DNA of 64,000 nt from an uncultured Flavobacteriales bacterium (GTDB lineage Bacteria > Bacteroidota > Bacteroidia > Flavobacteriales_D > Crocinitomicaceae), in assembly GCA_937876195.1 (NCBI GenBank), contig CALEIK010000023.1:186001-250000 (forward strand), written 5' to 3'. The position numbers and the translations under genes were made by a program. Under the pieces are notes generated by a model that saw nothing but the letters and a program-made list of their open reading frames with translations, was not told the origin of the DNA and did no database searches. Positions 16,142-24,998 of the stretch are shown here, in pieces (the first letter of the stretch is position 1; every line of letters begins with the position of its first letter).

Positions 16142-18850
16142 ATGAAGCTTAAATTAAAATCCACATTACTTGCCATTTCTTTCACCTTAAGCGCAATTAT
16201 TAGCTATGGACAAAACATCTGTCTGGGTGATGATGCAACAGTATGTGTTGGAACGCCTATTACAATTGAAGATTGCGACGGGGGAATTTTCCCAGGCTTC
16301 TCTGGTTACTCGTTGACGGCACCTACTTTTGTCAACTTATCTGATGATTCATGGTCTGGAACTGTTAACATTGGATTTACCTTTAGTTTCTATGGTAACA
16401 ACTATACGCAGTGTGTGATTGGTTCGAACGGACTACTTTCATTTAACCTAGGAAACGCAAATGGTTACTGTCCTTGGGCATTGGGGGGAGTTGGAACCCT
16501 TCCAAATGCTGGGTTTGTCGATGCTCACAACACGGCCATGTTGTGCTATCAAGATATGAACCCAGGTATGGGAGGACAAATCATGTATGAAACCATTGGA
16601 ACTGCCCCGAATCGAGTTTTCATAGTACTTTATGATAATGTGGAAATGTTTCAATCCGGTGAGTGCAATTATATGGCTGTTGTCTTGAAAGAAACATCTA
16701 ATGAAATTGAGTATCACATAGCAAACAAACCACTTGCAGCTGGATGGAATGGCGGATTAGCCATCCAAGGAACTGAAAACATAGGAGGTACTGTTGCACA
16801 TATAACACCGGGTAGAAATAATACGCAGTGGGACGCACTGCAAGATGCACGCTTGTTTACTCCAACCAGCCCAACTAACACTTCTGCATATACAATCAGT
16901 ACCATTCCCTATGCTGTTATCGTTGATGCTTCTTCCACATTAGAATGGCAAGCAACAACTGGGGTGACTTATCCTTATAATGGTGGTATTCTAGACATTG
17001 CAAGTGTACAATCGGGTACTACGGGTTACTTTTTAACCTTGGCAGGTGGTGCTTGCGGAATTGGAATTGGAGCCGTTTCTGATACATCTTGGATTACAGG
17101 TGTATCTTCTTCTGTCACTGCATCATCAACTCCTGATATTTGTACTTCTGGGGTAGGTACTGTTACGGCTAACCCTACTTCTGGAACTCCACCTTACACT
17201 TATAGTTGGCCAGCTTTGGGTGCAAACACTCAATCCGTAAACAATGTCTATGCTGGTAATTATCAAGTGACTATGACGGATGCTATGGGTTGTCAGTCAA
17301 CAGCAATTGTTAACGTAGGAGATACTCCTGCTAATTTCCAAGGGTCAACTACTGATGTAAGTTGCCCAGGTGGAAATGACGGTACAGCTTTTGCTGAAAT
17401 GGTTCCCCCACTTGGAAATATAACTTATCAATGGGATGATCCTGCGATGCAGACAACACAGACAGCAATTGGATTAACAGCTGGACAATATACATGTACA
17501 GTTACATCGGATATCGGATGTTCCGGTGATGTTGTTCTTGATGTAACAGAGATTCCTGGAATGATTGGAAACATTGTCGTTCAAACAGATGTAACCTGTA
17601 ACAGTGGAAATGATGGAGTGATTGAAGTAGAGGTAAATCAAGGTACTACGCCCTATTCTTATGTTTGGGACAAATCTACCTCTACTACAAATATAGCTAA
17701 CGACTTAATCGCTGGTGCTCATACTGTAACAGTAACGGATGCAAACGGTTGTACTATCGACATAAATGCTGTGCTCAGTGAGCCTGCACCTTTGAATATC
17801 ACTTTCTTAACTGGATCAACACAAATTTGCCCTGAAGACGATATTCTTCTCGAAGTTACAGGAACTGGCGGCTCATCTACACATACATTTACTTGGATGG
17901 AAGATGGAGTTGTTATCGGAACAGGAAGCAGTATTACGGTAGATCCTGATATGACAAATACAACCTATTGTGTTGAACTCTCTGAAGAATGCGGGTCTCC
18001 TACGGAGCAGGAATGTACAATGATTGACTTGCCAACTGAGATTGTACCTATGGCGACTCCTGATGAAGTTGACAAGTGTGTACCAGCAACTTTTGAGTTT
18101 TTCAATACCTCATCCAATGGTGGTGAAATTGCTACCACATTTTGGGAGTTTGGAGATCATCCGACACACAATGCAATAGTTGCTGGAAATGATTCAACAT
18201 CGCACTATTATGATCAAGATGGAGTGCAAACGATTATTATGACAATCACTTCGATCTATGGATGTATTTACACAGATACACTTGTAAACCTTATTGATGT
18301 GAAACCAAGTCCTGTAGCAGATTTCTCTTTTTCTAGTAATCCTGCTACGATGTTTGAAACAGTTATTAGAATGCAAGACCGATCTAGCAGTGATGTTGTT
18401 AGTTGGAGCTGGTACAGCCCTGGTTCCAGCCCAAGTACAAGTATGTCAATTAGCCCAGTATTCACATTCCCTGAAGGGGAAGCTGGTAAATATCCAGTTC
18501 AGTTAATTGTTGAAACGGATAGAGGGTGTATCGATACTGTTGTTTATAATATGGAAATCATTGAAGACATATTGTTCTATGCTCCCAACTCGTTCACACC
18601 GGACGGTGATGAAGTGAATCAAGTCTGGAGACCTTTCATTCAAGGAATTGACATCTACGACTTCGAACTGTTAATTTATGACAGATGGGGAGAATTAATT
18701 TGGGAAAGCCATGATCCTAGCGCTGGTTGGGACGGAACATATAAAGGTAAAATTGCACCTATTGGCACTTATGTTTGGGTCGCAAGAGTTAAAAGACCTC
18801 AAAATGACGGTAGAGAAACGTTTAGTGGAAGCATTAATCTACTCAGGTAG
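16142..18850 (+). CDS. Secreted adhesin-like protein with SprB repeats, PKD domain and type B T9SS sorting domain
   Basis: A 902-residue exported surface protein. A signal peptide (MKLKLKSTLLAISFTLSAII, cut near SYGQ) is followed by a beta-rich domain of about 280 residues. Three or four SprB-type repeats follow from about residue 330, seen in GTPPYTYSWP, CPGGNDGTAFAE, CNSGNDGVIEVEV and GTTPYSYVWD. PKD-like domains lie at about 640-800 (FWEFGDHP, then SWSWYSPGSSPS). The last 90 residues, from FYAPNSFTPDGDEVN, are the gliding-motility-associated C-terminal (CHU_C) domain, a T9SS type B signal. Type B cargo often has a PorP/SprF partner gene next door; none is visible here. Confidence 0.88.
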   Translation: MKLKLKSTLLAISFTLSAIISYGQNICLGDDATVCVGTPITIEDCDGGIFPGFSGYSLTAPTFVNLSDDSWSGTVNIGFTFSFYGNNYTQCVIGSNGLLSFNLGNANGYCPWALGGVGTLPNAGFVDAHNTAMLCYQDMNPGMGGQIMYETIGTAPNRVFIVLYDNVEMFQSGECNYMAVVLKETSNEIEYHIANKPLAAGWNGGLAIQGTENIGGTVAHITPGRNNTQWDALQDARLFTPTSPTNTSAYTISTIPYAVIVDASSTLEWQATTGVTYPYNGGILDIASVQSGTTGYFLTLAGGACGIGIGAVSDTSWITGVSSSVTASSTPDICTSGVGTVTANPTSGTPPYTYSWPALGANTQSVNNVYAGNYQVTMTDAMGCQSTAIVNVGDTPANFQGSTTDVSCPGGNDGTAFAEMVPPLGNITYQWDDPAMQTTQTAIGLTAGQYTCTVTSDIGCSGDVVLDVTEIPGMIGNIVVQTDVTCNSGNDGVIEVEVNQGTTPYSYVWDKSTSTTNIANDLIAGAHTVTVTDANGCTIDINAVLSEPAPLNITFLTGSTQICPEDDILLEVTGTGGSSTHTFTWMEDGVVIGTGSSITVDPDMTNTTYCVELSEECGSPTEQECTMIDLPTEIVPMATPDEVDKCVPATFEFFNTSSNGGEIATTFWEFGDHPTHNAIVAGNDSTSHYYDQDGVQTIIMTITSIYGCIYTDTLVNLIDVKPSPVADFSFSSNPATMFETVIRMQDRSSSDVVSWSWYSPGSSPSTSMSISPVFTFPEGEAGKYPVQLIVETDRGCIDTVVYNMEIIEDILFYAPNSFTPDGDEVNQVWRPFIQGIDIYDFELLIYDRWGELIWESHDPSAGWDGTYKGKIAPIGTYVWVARVKRPQNDGRETFSGSINLLR

Positions 18851-18862
18851 TTCAGCATTCAT

Positions 18863-18895
18863 AAAAAAAGCTCCAGAAATTCTGGAGCTTTTTTT
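18863..18895 (+). terminator. Bidirectional terminator between convergent T9SS cargo genes
   Basis: Near-perfect palindrome CTCCAGAAATTCTGGAG flanked by A and T tracts on opposite sides, so it can stop transcription from both directions. Confidence 0.85.
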
Positions 18896-18897
18896 AT

Positions 18898-20457
18898 TTA
18901 GTGGATTACTATCTTCTTGGTCAATTGATGAGAATCAGATTCAACTTTTAAGAAATATACACCAGCTGGCACATCTAGTTGAACAGTGAAATTATCACTT
19001 TCCTGATGATTCGCTTGATAATGTTGTCTCCCCGTCATATCTAGAACAGAAACATTAAAATTATCCTTTGTATTCATATTCACTTGAAACAGTCCTGATG
19101 ATGGATTTGGATGCACTTCAAATTGCAACGTACTTTCTAATTCATTTACTGCTAGTGTTTGAACCGGGCAAAGTCCATCGATATTTGCATCGTAATACGC
19201 TTGTATTTCATCCGTCACAGAAAGCAGTCCATTCACATTCTCCAAATTATCTCCTGTTCGATTATATACAACAGCAAACGAAAGCTCCACTTTGTCATCT
19301 GGCACGAAGTAGCCCGTTTCAATGGACATAATCGTTCTTCTGTCACTTGGAAAACTTCCGTTCGTTACCTCAGACCAACCAGTAGCATCATTTGGATTAT
19401 CATAAAAATGAAAATTAGTCTGATTCCCCGTATTGTCGAGCCAAGGTGAGCCATCCTGCCAATATCCCGACATATAATTCAGGATTTCGATTGAACCTGT
19501 AGGTGCTGCATAAGGAAATGAGACGCTGCTTGAGAAATATCCGAAAGTACTTAAGTCGTTATTGAGCGAAACGACACCAAATGCTGGAGGATTATTTCCA
19601 TAACCTAATGTTCCAGATTCATCTGCATCAAAATTATCAGCGTTGTATTGGTAAACTAAATTACGTGTTGAGTCAGACCCAACATAGTCATCCGCATACC
19701 CACCTAAATCACCGTCCATTACAAAAGAAGTGGTGAAATCTTCGATGGTCTGAGTTCCTCTGTTGTACAACGTAAGATCAATAAATGTTGTATTGTTAAG
19801 GGCATCTGCGGTGCTAAATTGATAAAACATAAAGTGCGCCTCGATTCCTATGGGTTCACCGCCCGAAGCATGCACTCCTCCCTTGTCGTTCAAAATTGTA
19901 TACGTGGCGAAATCGCCTTTTATACATGGGTAATCGCCTAGTTCAGGGTTATAAGTTCCATCTTGGTTGACATCAACGAATGGTGCTAAGTAATAGCTTT
20001 GACCGCTCGCTACATCACCATGTGCAGGCCAAGAAGCGATTGATGCTGGGACAACATAACCGGGCAGTATGAAATCCAATTGATGCTGTTCTATTTCACT
20101 CTTTGAAACAGACCATAATGTCTGACCCAAAGGATTAGGAGTCACAACATTGGCAGTTAGTAGAGTGAGTGCTCCTGGCCATAAATCAGCTCCGCCTCCG
20201 TAAATATCCTGAGCGGACAACTTAATATTTCCATTTGAATTCCTTCCACCAAACCAAAACGCACTCGAATAAATCAAGTGAGTTGAAGCATTTTTCGGCA
20301 CCTCGTATCCTGCAGTACTGGAAGCTACATTATTAAAGAAAATTCCTGCATCTGTGACAAACGCTGAAACATTATTTTGCTGAATTGTTGTCGTGGCTAT
20401 CTGCGCATTTATTCCTGCAAAGACCGCCAAACTTAGAAGTGTACTTGTTGTTTTCAT
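18898..20457 (-). CDS. Secreted protein with type A T9SS sorting domain
   Basis: A 519-residue exported protein. The signal peptide MKTTSTLLSLAVFAGINAQ is followed by about 400 residues of glycine- and asparagine-rich beta structure (SAFWFGGRNSNGNIKLSAQD; DVNQDGTYNPELGDYPCIKG), a pattern frequent in Bacteroidota surface proteins of unknown function. The C-terminal 75 residues are a type A sorting domain: FEVHPNPSSGLFQVNM, then VSVLDMTGRQ, then PAGVYFLKVES and KKIVIH. It is expected to cross the outer membrane through T9SS. No catalytic motif was recognised. It converges with the type B cargo gene. Confidence 0.85.
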   Translation of the reverse strand: MKTTSTLLSLAVFAGINAQIATTTIQQNNVSAFVTDAGIFFNNVASSTAGYEVPKNASTHLIYSSAFWFGGRNSNGNIKLSAQDIYGGGADLWPGALTLLTANVVTPNPLGQTLWSVSKSEIEQHQLDFILPGYVVPASIASWPAHGDVASGQSYYLAPFVDVNQDGTYNPELGDYPCIKGDFATYTILNDKGGVHASGGEPIGIEAHFMFYQFSTADALNNTTFIDLTLYNRGTQTIEDFTTSFVMDGDLGGYADDYVGSDSTRNLVYQYNADNFDADESGTLGYGNNPPAFGVVSLNNDLSTFGYFSSSVSFPYAAPTGSIEILNYMSGYWQDGSPWLDNTGNQTNFHFYDNPNDATGWSEVTNGSFPSDRRTIMSIETGYFVPDDKVELSFAVVYNRTGDNLENVNGLLSVTDEIQAYYDANIDGLCPVQTLAVNELESTLQFEVHPNPSSGLFQVNMNTKDNFNVSVLDMTGRQHYQANHQESDNFTVQLDVPAGVYFLKVESDSHQLTKKIVIH

Positions 20458-20648
20458 AACTAAATGGTTTTATTTGTTTCAACCAAAATAGTCGCATTTG
20501 AATTTGTTAGCGCTGATTTTTAACCAATTCAGACCGCAATTATACATAGCTAAAATCTACACATTGACTGATAACATTCTCATTCGTACACTTTGTTCAA
20601 TCGTTGAATGGAATTACGCGAACTATTTTACAGGATAATATACACATC

Positions 20649-20688
20649 AAAAAAAAGGGAGAATCAATTAAGATTCTCCCTTTTTTTT
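20649..20688 (-). terminator. Rho-independent terminator of dnaK
   Basis: Stem GGGAGAATC (20657-20665) / GATTCTCCC (20672-20680) with six-base loop and T tracts on both strands, just after the dnaK stop. Confidence 0.88.
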
Positions 20689-20707
20689 AATTTAAATATG
20701 AAATTTA

Positions 20708-22609
20708 CTATTTCTTATCCTCTACTTCTTCGAAGTCAACATCGGTTACTTCATCTTCAGCATTACCTGCCGTGTCAGTTGCTCCTGATGCATCACCGCT
20801 TCCATCATTGGCAGCCTTGTACATCTCTTCAGATGCTGCTTGGAATACTTGATTTAATTTTTCCATCGCTGGCTCCAAGTTTTCCATGTTCTTCGCTTCG
20901 TATTCCTTTTTCAATTCAGCCAAAGCATCTTCAATCGGTTGTTTTTTATCAGCAGGGATTTTATCTCCGTACTCTTTCAACTGACGTTCCGTTTGGAAGA
21001 TTAAAGAATCTGCCTTGTTCACCAATTCAACTTCTTCTTTCTTCTTTTTGTCCGATTCAGCATTTGCTTCTGCTTCTGCTTTCATTTTTTCAATTTCGGC
21101 ATCTGACAATCCAGAAGAAGCTTCAATTTTAATAGATTGCTCTTTTCCTGTTCCTTTGTCTTTTGCTGAAATATTCATAATTCCATTCGCATCAATATCA
21201 AAAGTCACTTCAATTTGAGGCATTCCTCGTTGTGCTGGTGGAATATCTGTCAATTGAAATCTTCCCAACGTTTTGTTATCCGCAGCCATTGAACGCTCAC
21301 CTTGTAAGACATGAATGTCTACTGATGGTTGGTTATCTGCAGCTGTTGAGAATACTTCCGATTTCTTCGTTGGAATGGTTGTATTGGCATCGATTAACTT
21401 CGTCATTACACCACCCATTGTTTCAATTCCAAGTGATAAAGGAATAACGTCTAACAAAAGAACATCTTTCACTTCTCCAGTCAAAACTCCACCTTGAATA
21501 GCAGCTCCTACGGCAACAACCTCATCAGGATTCACTCCTTTTGACGCTTCTTTTCCGAAGAAGTTCTTAACTGCATCTTGAATTACAGGGATTCTTGTCG
21601 AACCACCAACCAAAATTACTTCGTCAATATCACTTGTTGAAAGTCCTGCATTTTTCAATGCTGAACGACAAGGCGCAATAGTTCTTTCTACGATAGACGA
21701 AATCAACTGCTCAAATTTTGAACGTTGCAATGTTCTTACCAAGTGTTTTGGAACACCATCTACTGGCATGATATATGGCAAGTTAATCTCTGTTGAAGTA
21801 CTTGATGAAAGTTCAATCTTAGCTTTCTCTGCTGCTTCTTTCAAACGTTGTAATGCCATTGGATCTTTTCTTAAATCCAATCCTTCATCGCTTTTAAATT
21901 CTGCTGCCAACCATGCAATGATTGCCTCATCTACGTCGTCACCACCTAAGTGCGTGTCTCCATCAGTTGATAATACTTCAAAAACGCCATCTCCTAATTC
22001 AAGGATAGAAACGTCATGTGTACCACCACCAAAGTCAAACACAACAATTTTTTGGTCAATTCCTTTTTTATCTAATCCATACGCCAATGCTGCTGCCGTA
22101 GGCTCGTTGATAATTCGTTTGATTGTCAATCCTGCAATTTCTCCAGCCTCTTTTGTCGCTTGACGCTGAGAGTCATTAAAATACGCAGGAACTGTTACTA
22201 CCGCTTCTGTTACTTCTTGACCTAAATAGTCTTCTGCAGTTTTCTTCATTTTTTGAAGAATCATTGCTGAAATCTCTTGCGGCGTGTATTTTCTATCGTC
22301 AATAACAACACGTGGTGTATTGTTATCTCCCTTTACTACTTTATATGGCATTCTACCCGCTTCATCTTTTACTTCGTCAAAAGTAGAACCCATAAAACGT
22401 TTGATAGAAGATATCGTTTTTGTAGGATTGGTAATGGCTTGACGCTTTGCTGGATCACCCACTTTACGTTCTCCCCCATCAACAAACGCTACAACCGAAG
22501 GTGTTGTTCTCTTCCCCTCTGAGTTCGCGATTACTACTGGTTCATTTCCTTCCATTACAGAAACACATGAGTTTGTAGTTCCTAAATCAATTCCAATTAT
22601 TTTTCCCAT
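20708..22609 (-). CDS. dnaK: Molecular chaperone DnaK (Hsp70)
   Basis: ATP-dependent cytoplasmic chaperone working with DnaJ and GrpE. The 633-residue protein shows the Hsp70 signatures IGIDLGTTNSCVSVMEG at the N-terminus, VFDFGGGTHDVSIL (about 193-206) and VILVGGSTRIPVIQ (about 330-343), then the substrate-binding domain and lid, ending in an acidic tail (DVDFEEVEDKK). Length is normal. Neither grpE nor dnaJ is adjacent. A sigma-54-like promoter and repeated TGACA/TGTCA elements lie upstream, suggesting stress control by a different route from HrcA/CIRCE. Confidence 0.98.
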   Translation of the reverse strand: MGKIIGIDLGTTNSCVSVMEGNEPVVIANSEGKRTTPSVVAFVDGGERKVGDPAKRQAITNPTKTISSIKRFMGSTFDEVKDEAGRMPYKVVKGDNNTPRVVIDDRKYTPQEISAMILQKMKKTAEDYLGQEVTEAVVTVPAYFNDSQRQATKEAGEIAGLTIKRIINEPTAAALAYGLDKKGIDQKIVVFDFGGGTHDVSILELGDGVFEVLSTDGDTHLGGDDVDEAIIAWLAAEFKSDEGLDLRKDPMALQRLKEAAEKAKIELSSSTSTEINLPYIMPVDGVPKHLVRTLQRSKFEQLISSIVERTIAPCRSALKNAGLSTSDIDEVILVGGSTRIPVIQDAVKNFFGKEASKGVNPDEVVAVGAAIQGGVLTGEVKDVLLLDVIPLSLGIETMGGVMTKLIDANTTIPTKKSEVFSTAADNQPSVDIHVLQGERSMAADNKTLGRFQLTDIPPAQRGMPQIEVTFDIDANGIMNISAKDKGTGKEQSIKIEASSGLSDAEIEKMKAEAEANAESDKKKKEEVELVNKADSLIFQTERQLKEYGDKIPADKKQPIEDALAELKKEYEAKNMENLEPAMEKLNQVFQAASEEMYKAANDGSGDASGATDTAGNAEDEVTDVDFEEVEDKK

Positions 22610-22654
22610 GATCTTTGTTTTCTAATTATTCATTTTTTTTATTGATTTGCTTAA

Positions 22655-22671
22655 GTCAATGATTATGCCAA
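22655..22671 (-). promoter_or_regulatory. Sigma-54-like promoter of dnaK
   Basis: On the minus strand TTGGCATAATCATTGAC gives GG-N10-GA, near the -24/-12 sigma-54 pattern TGGCAC-N5-TTGC. The implied start is about 35 bases before the dnaK ATG. No TAnnTTTG element was seen in the gap. Confidence 0.45.
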
Positions 22672-22692
22672 TAGAAAAAATGGTCGTTTTTA

Positions 22693-22770
22693 TGACAGAA
22701 ATGTCAGAATGCTACTAAATACAAGTGAAATATGCTGTCGCTATGACAGCCAAAATGTCAGTATGTGACA
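22693..22770 (-). promoter_or_regulatory. TGACA/TGTCA inverted-repeat cluster upstream of dnaK
   Basis: TGACA-N4-TGTCA lies at 22693-22706 and TGACA-N7-TGTCA at 22744-22760. GCTGTC-N5-GACAGC (22734-22750) overlaps the second, and a further TGTGACA is at 22764. The cluster lies upstream of the sigma-54-like site, where an enhancer-binding activator would be expected. Confidence 0.45.
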
Positions 22771-22771
22771 A

Positions 22772-23743
22772 TTAATCCATCGACTGATAGGAGTTTTCAC
22801 TCATTTCAAGCAATTTTTCATATTGCTCGGATGTCAAGTCAGAATGATAATAACTGATTGGATTCACCTTGTTACCGTTGACCTCTACTTCGTAGTGCAA
22901 GTGCGCTCCAGTTGATTTACCCGTTGACCCTACCAATCCTATCAACTCGCCGCGTTTTAATTTTTGTCCCTTTTTCACTTTAAATTCCTTCAAGTGAGCG
23001 TACCTTGTTTTGTATCCATAACCGTGATTCACGACAATGCACTTGCCGTAGCCCCATAATTTACTTTCCAATTCTTCCACCACACCATCTCCAGTCACGT
23101 ACACTTCTGTTCCTTTATCCGCAACAAAATCCATTCCTGTATGCATTTGAGTGGTTTTGTAAATCGGGTCGATTCTAAATCCAAAACCTGAAATACCTCG
23201 CTTCAAATCTGAATTTCTGACAGGCTGAATGGCAGGAATACAAGCCAATAATTTTTCTTTGTCTTTGGCCAACTTTAATAGCTCTCGGAATGAGATACTT
23301 TGCGCATTCAGTCGACGCTCAAGCTTATCCATTTGCTCTGAGGTAGAAATCAGTAAATCAGCATTCGATAACTTATTCAAATAGTCGTAGCGATCACTTC
23401 CTCCTACTCCCATCATTCTCAATTCATCTGGGAATTTATCTGCGTACAAAGCGGCCCTGTATAATTCCTCATCCCTGTTTTGAATGACGTCCAATACATC
23501 ACTCACCAATTTCATATCCTTTTGTAAACGCTTCAATTCTTTTGTGTTCTCGTACAATTCGGACTTTAATTGCTTTTCCTTGGGTGAATCGATGCGTCTG
23601 GTAAAGAAGTAAGCCAGTACTAGACCGAAGACAACACTGGGAGCGATCCAAAGTAATACACGCAACATCTTTTTCAAAGGGCTCAACTGCACCTTTTCAT
23701 AAGAAAGTGTTTCAGGATTGTACTTGTACTTCTGCTTAGACAT
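22772..23743 (-). CDS. M23 family metallopeptidase (cell-wall endopeptidase)
   Basis: A 323-residue inner-membrane-anchored peptidoglycan hydrolase or its regulator. A short cytoplasmic N-terminus precedes one transmembrane segment (LLWIAPSVVFGLVLAYFF, about 30-47). A coiled-coil region follows (about 55-180), then the LytM/M23 domain. Zinc ligands are present: H and D in MHTGMDF and the HLH of GAHLHYE; FGFRIDPIY is also typical. All ligands appear present, so it is probably active. It is divergent from the mscS-alaS direction; an M23 gene near alaS is a common Bacteroidota arrangement. Confidence 0.9.
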   Translation of the reverse strand: MSKQKYKYNPETLSYEKVQLSPLKKMLRVLLWIAPSVVFGLVLAYFFTRRIDSPKEKQLKSELYENTKELKRLQKDMKLVSDVLDVIQNRDEELYRAALYADKFPDELRMMGVGGSDRYDYLNKLSNADLLISTSEQMDKLERRLNAQSISFRELLKLAKDKEKLLACIPAIQPVRNSDLKRGISGFGFRIDPIYKTTQMHTGMDFVADKGTEVYVTGDGVVEELESKLWGYGKCIVVNHGYGYKTRYAHLKEFKVKKGQKLKRGELIGLVGSTGKSTGAHLHYEVEVNGNKVNPISYYHSDLTSEQYEKLLEMSENSYQSMD

Positions 23744-23879
23744 ACCACAAAAGTACGAAGTTTTACATGTTCATAGTGTTAATTTTTCTAATTCACATTC
23801 ATGAAGTATTGAAATGATTACACTTTACAATTTAATATATACCATTATCTTCGTGCTAAACTTTTAAAAAATTTACACA

Positions 23880-24938
23880 ATGCTAGAGTTTCTTGACCAA
23901 ACTTTTTATGGAAATAAAGTGAGTGCATGGGCGATTTCACTGGGTGTTTTTTTCGGTGCTATTATCGTTGCCAAAGTATGCTACTGGATCATCGGTAAAT
24001 ATGTGAAACGACTTACAGCCAAAACTAAAACTGGTTTAGATGACCTCTTAATTGATAAATTAGAAGAGCCTGTTGTATATGCAATTGGAATCATTGGGTT
24101 TTATTGGGGCTTTCAATATTTAAAATTTGGCGAAGGAGTGGATAATTTCTTTGTTGCCACGTTTACAGTTGTATTCACTTTGAATATCACTTGGCTTGTA
24201 GTAAGAACATTGGATGCTATCATCGAAGAATACCTTTCCCCCATTGTTTCAAAGTCGAACAGTGATCTCGACGATCAATTGCTGCCCTTGGTCCGAAAAC
24301 TCATGAAAGCAATACTTTGGGCGCTCGGTATTGTCATTGGCCTGAACAATGTTGGTTTTGATGTAACTGCACTGATTGCGGGTCTTGGTATCGGTGGTCT
24401 GGCATTGGCACTAGCTGCTCAGGACACAGTAAAGAATATTTTTGGGGGATTGATGGTCTACATCGATAAACCATTTAAAGTAAAGGACCGAATTAACATC
24501 AACGGATTCGATGGCTTTGTAGAAGAAGTAGGTATCAGAAGTACACGAATCAGAACGCTAGAAGGGCGAGTAATTACATTGCCAAATGCACAGTTCAGTG
24601 ACAATCCCGTTGAAAATATAAGCGCTGAGCCAGCACGTAAAGTTGTGGTTAATCTCGGGTTGACTTACGAGACGTCTCCCGAGAAAATGGAACGAGCACT
24701 GCAATTGCTAAACGAGATAGCTGACGCAAATCAAAATATTGAAGAGGAGCGTCTGATGTCATTCAATAGTTGGGGAGATTTTTCCATGGGCATTCTTTTT
24801 ATTTATTACATCAAACCAAGCTCAGATATTCTTGTTACACAAACTGAAATAAATATGGCGATACTTCGTAAATTCAATGCTGAAGGATTAGATTTTGCGT
24901 ATCCAACACAAATGGTTTATAAGAAAGAAGTTCAATAA
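23880..24938 (+). CDS. Small-conductance mechanosensitive channel (MscS family)
   Basis: A 352-residue inner-membrane channel that opens on membrane tension and releases solutes during osmotic downshock. About four hydrophobic segments (near 18-38, 68-86, 92-112 and 143-163) precede the pore helix and beta domain, where the family signature is clear: AGLGIGGLALALAAQDTVKN, then FGGLMVYIDKPFKVKD and RTLEGRVITLPNAQF. The cytoplasmic alpha-beta domain completes the protein. It lies 60 bases before alaS in the same direction, but alaS appears to have its own promoter. Confidence 0.93.
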   Translation: MLEFLDQTFYGNKVSAWAISLGVFFGAIIVAKVCYWIIGKYVKRLTAKTKTGLDDLLIDKLEEPVVYAIGIIGFYWGFQYLKFGEGVDNFFVATFTVVFTLNITWLVVRTLDAIIEEYLSPIVSKSNSDLDDQLLPLVRKLMKAILWALGIVIGLNNVGFDVTALIAGLGIGGLALALAAQDTVKNIFGGLMVYIDKPFKVKDRININGFDGFVEEVGIRSTRIRTLEGRVITLPNAQFSDNPVENISAEPARKVVVNLGLTYETSPEKMERALQLLNEIADANQNIEEERLMSFNSWGDFSMGILFIYYIKPSSDILVTQTEINMAILRKFNAEGLDFAYPTQMVYKKEVQ

Positions 24939-24967
24939 TCTATGCCTCAAAAGTGAAGCATTTAGTT

Positions 24968-24975
24968 TACATTTG
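24968..24975 (+). promoter_or_regulatory. Candidate -7 promoter element for alaS
   Basis: TACATTTG matches TAnnTTTG and lies 24 bases before the alaS ATG. Confidence 0.4.
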
Positions 24976-24998
24976 CGCAGTTTAATCGATTTTTATAA

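Noticed and set aside
17140..17800. Possible tandem DNA repeats in the type B cargo gene
   Set aside because: The repetition is at protein level (SprB domains); the DNA copies are too divergent to be a repeat array.
20608..21132. 174-codon plus-strand frame at the dnaK end
   Set aside because: Low-complexity, His/Leu-rich translation antisense to dnaK that also crosses the terminator.
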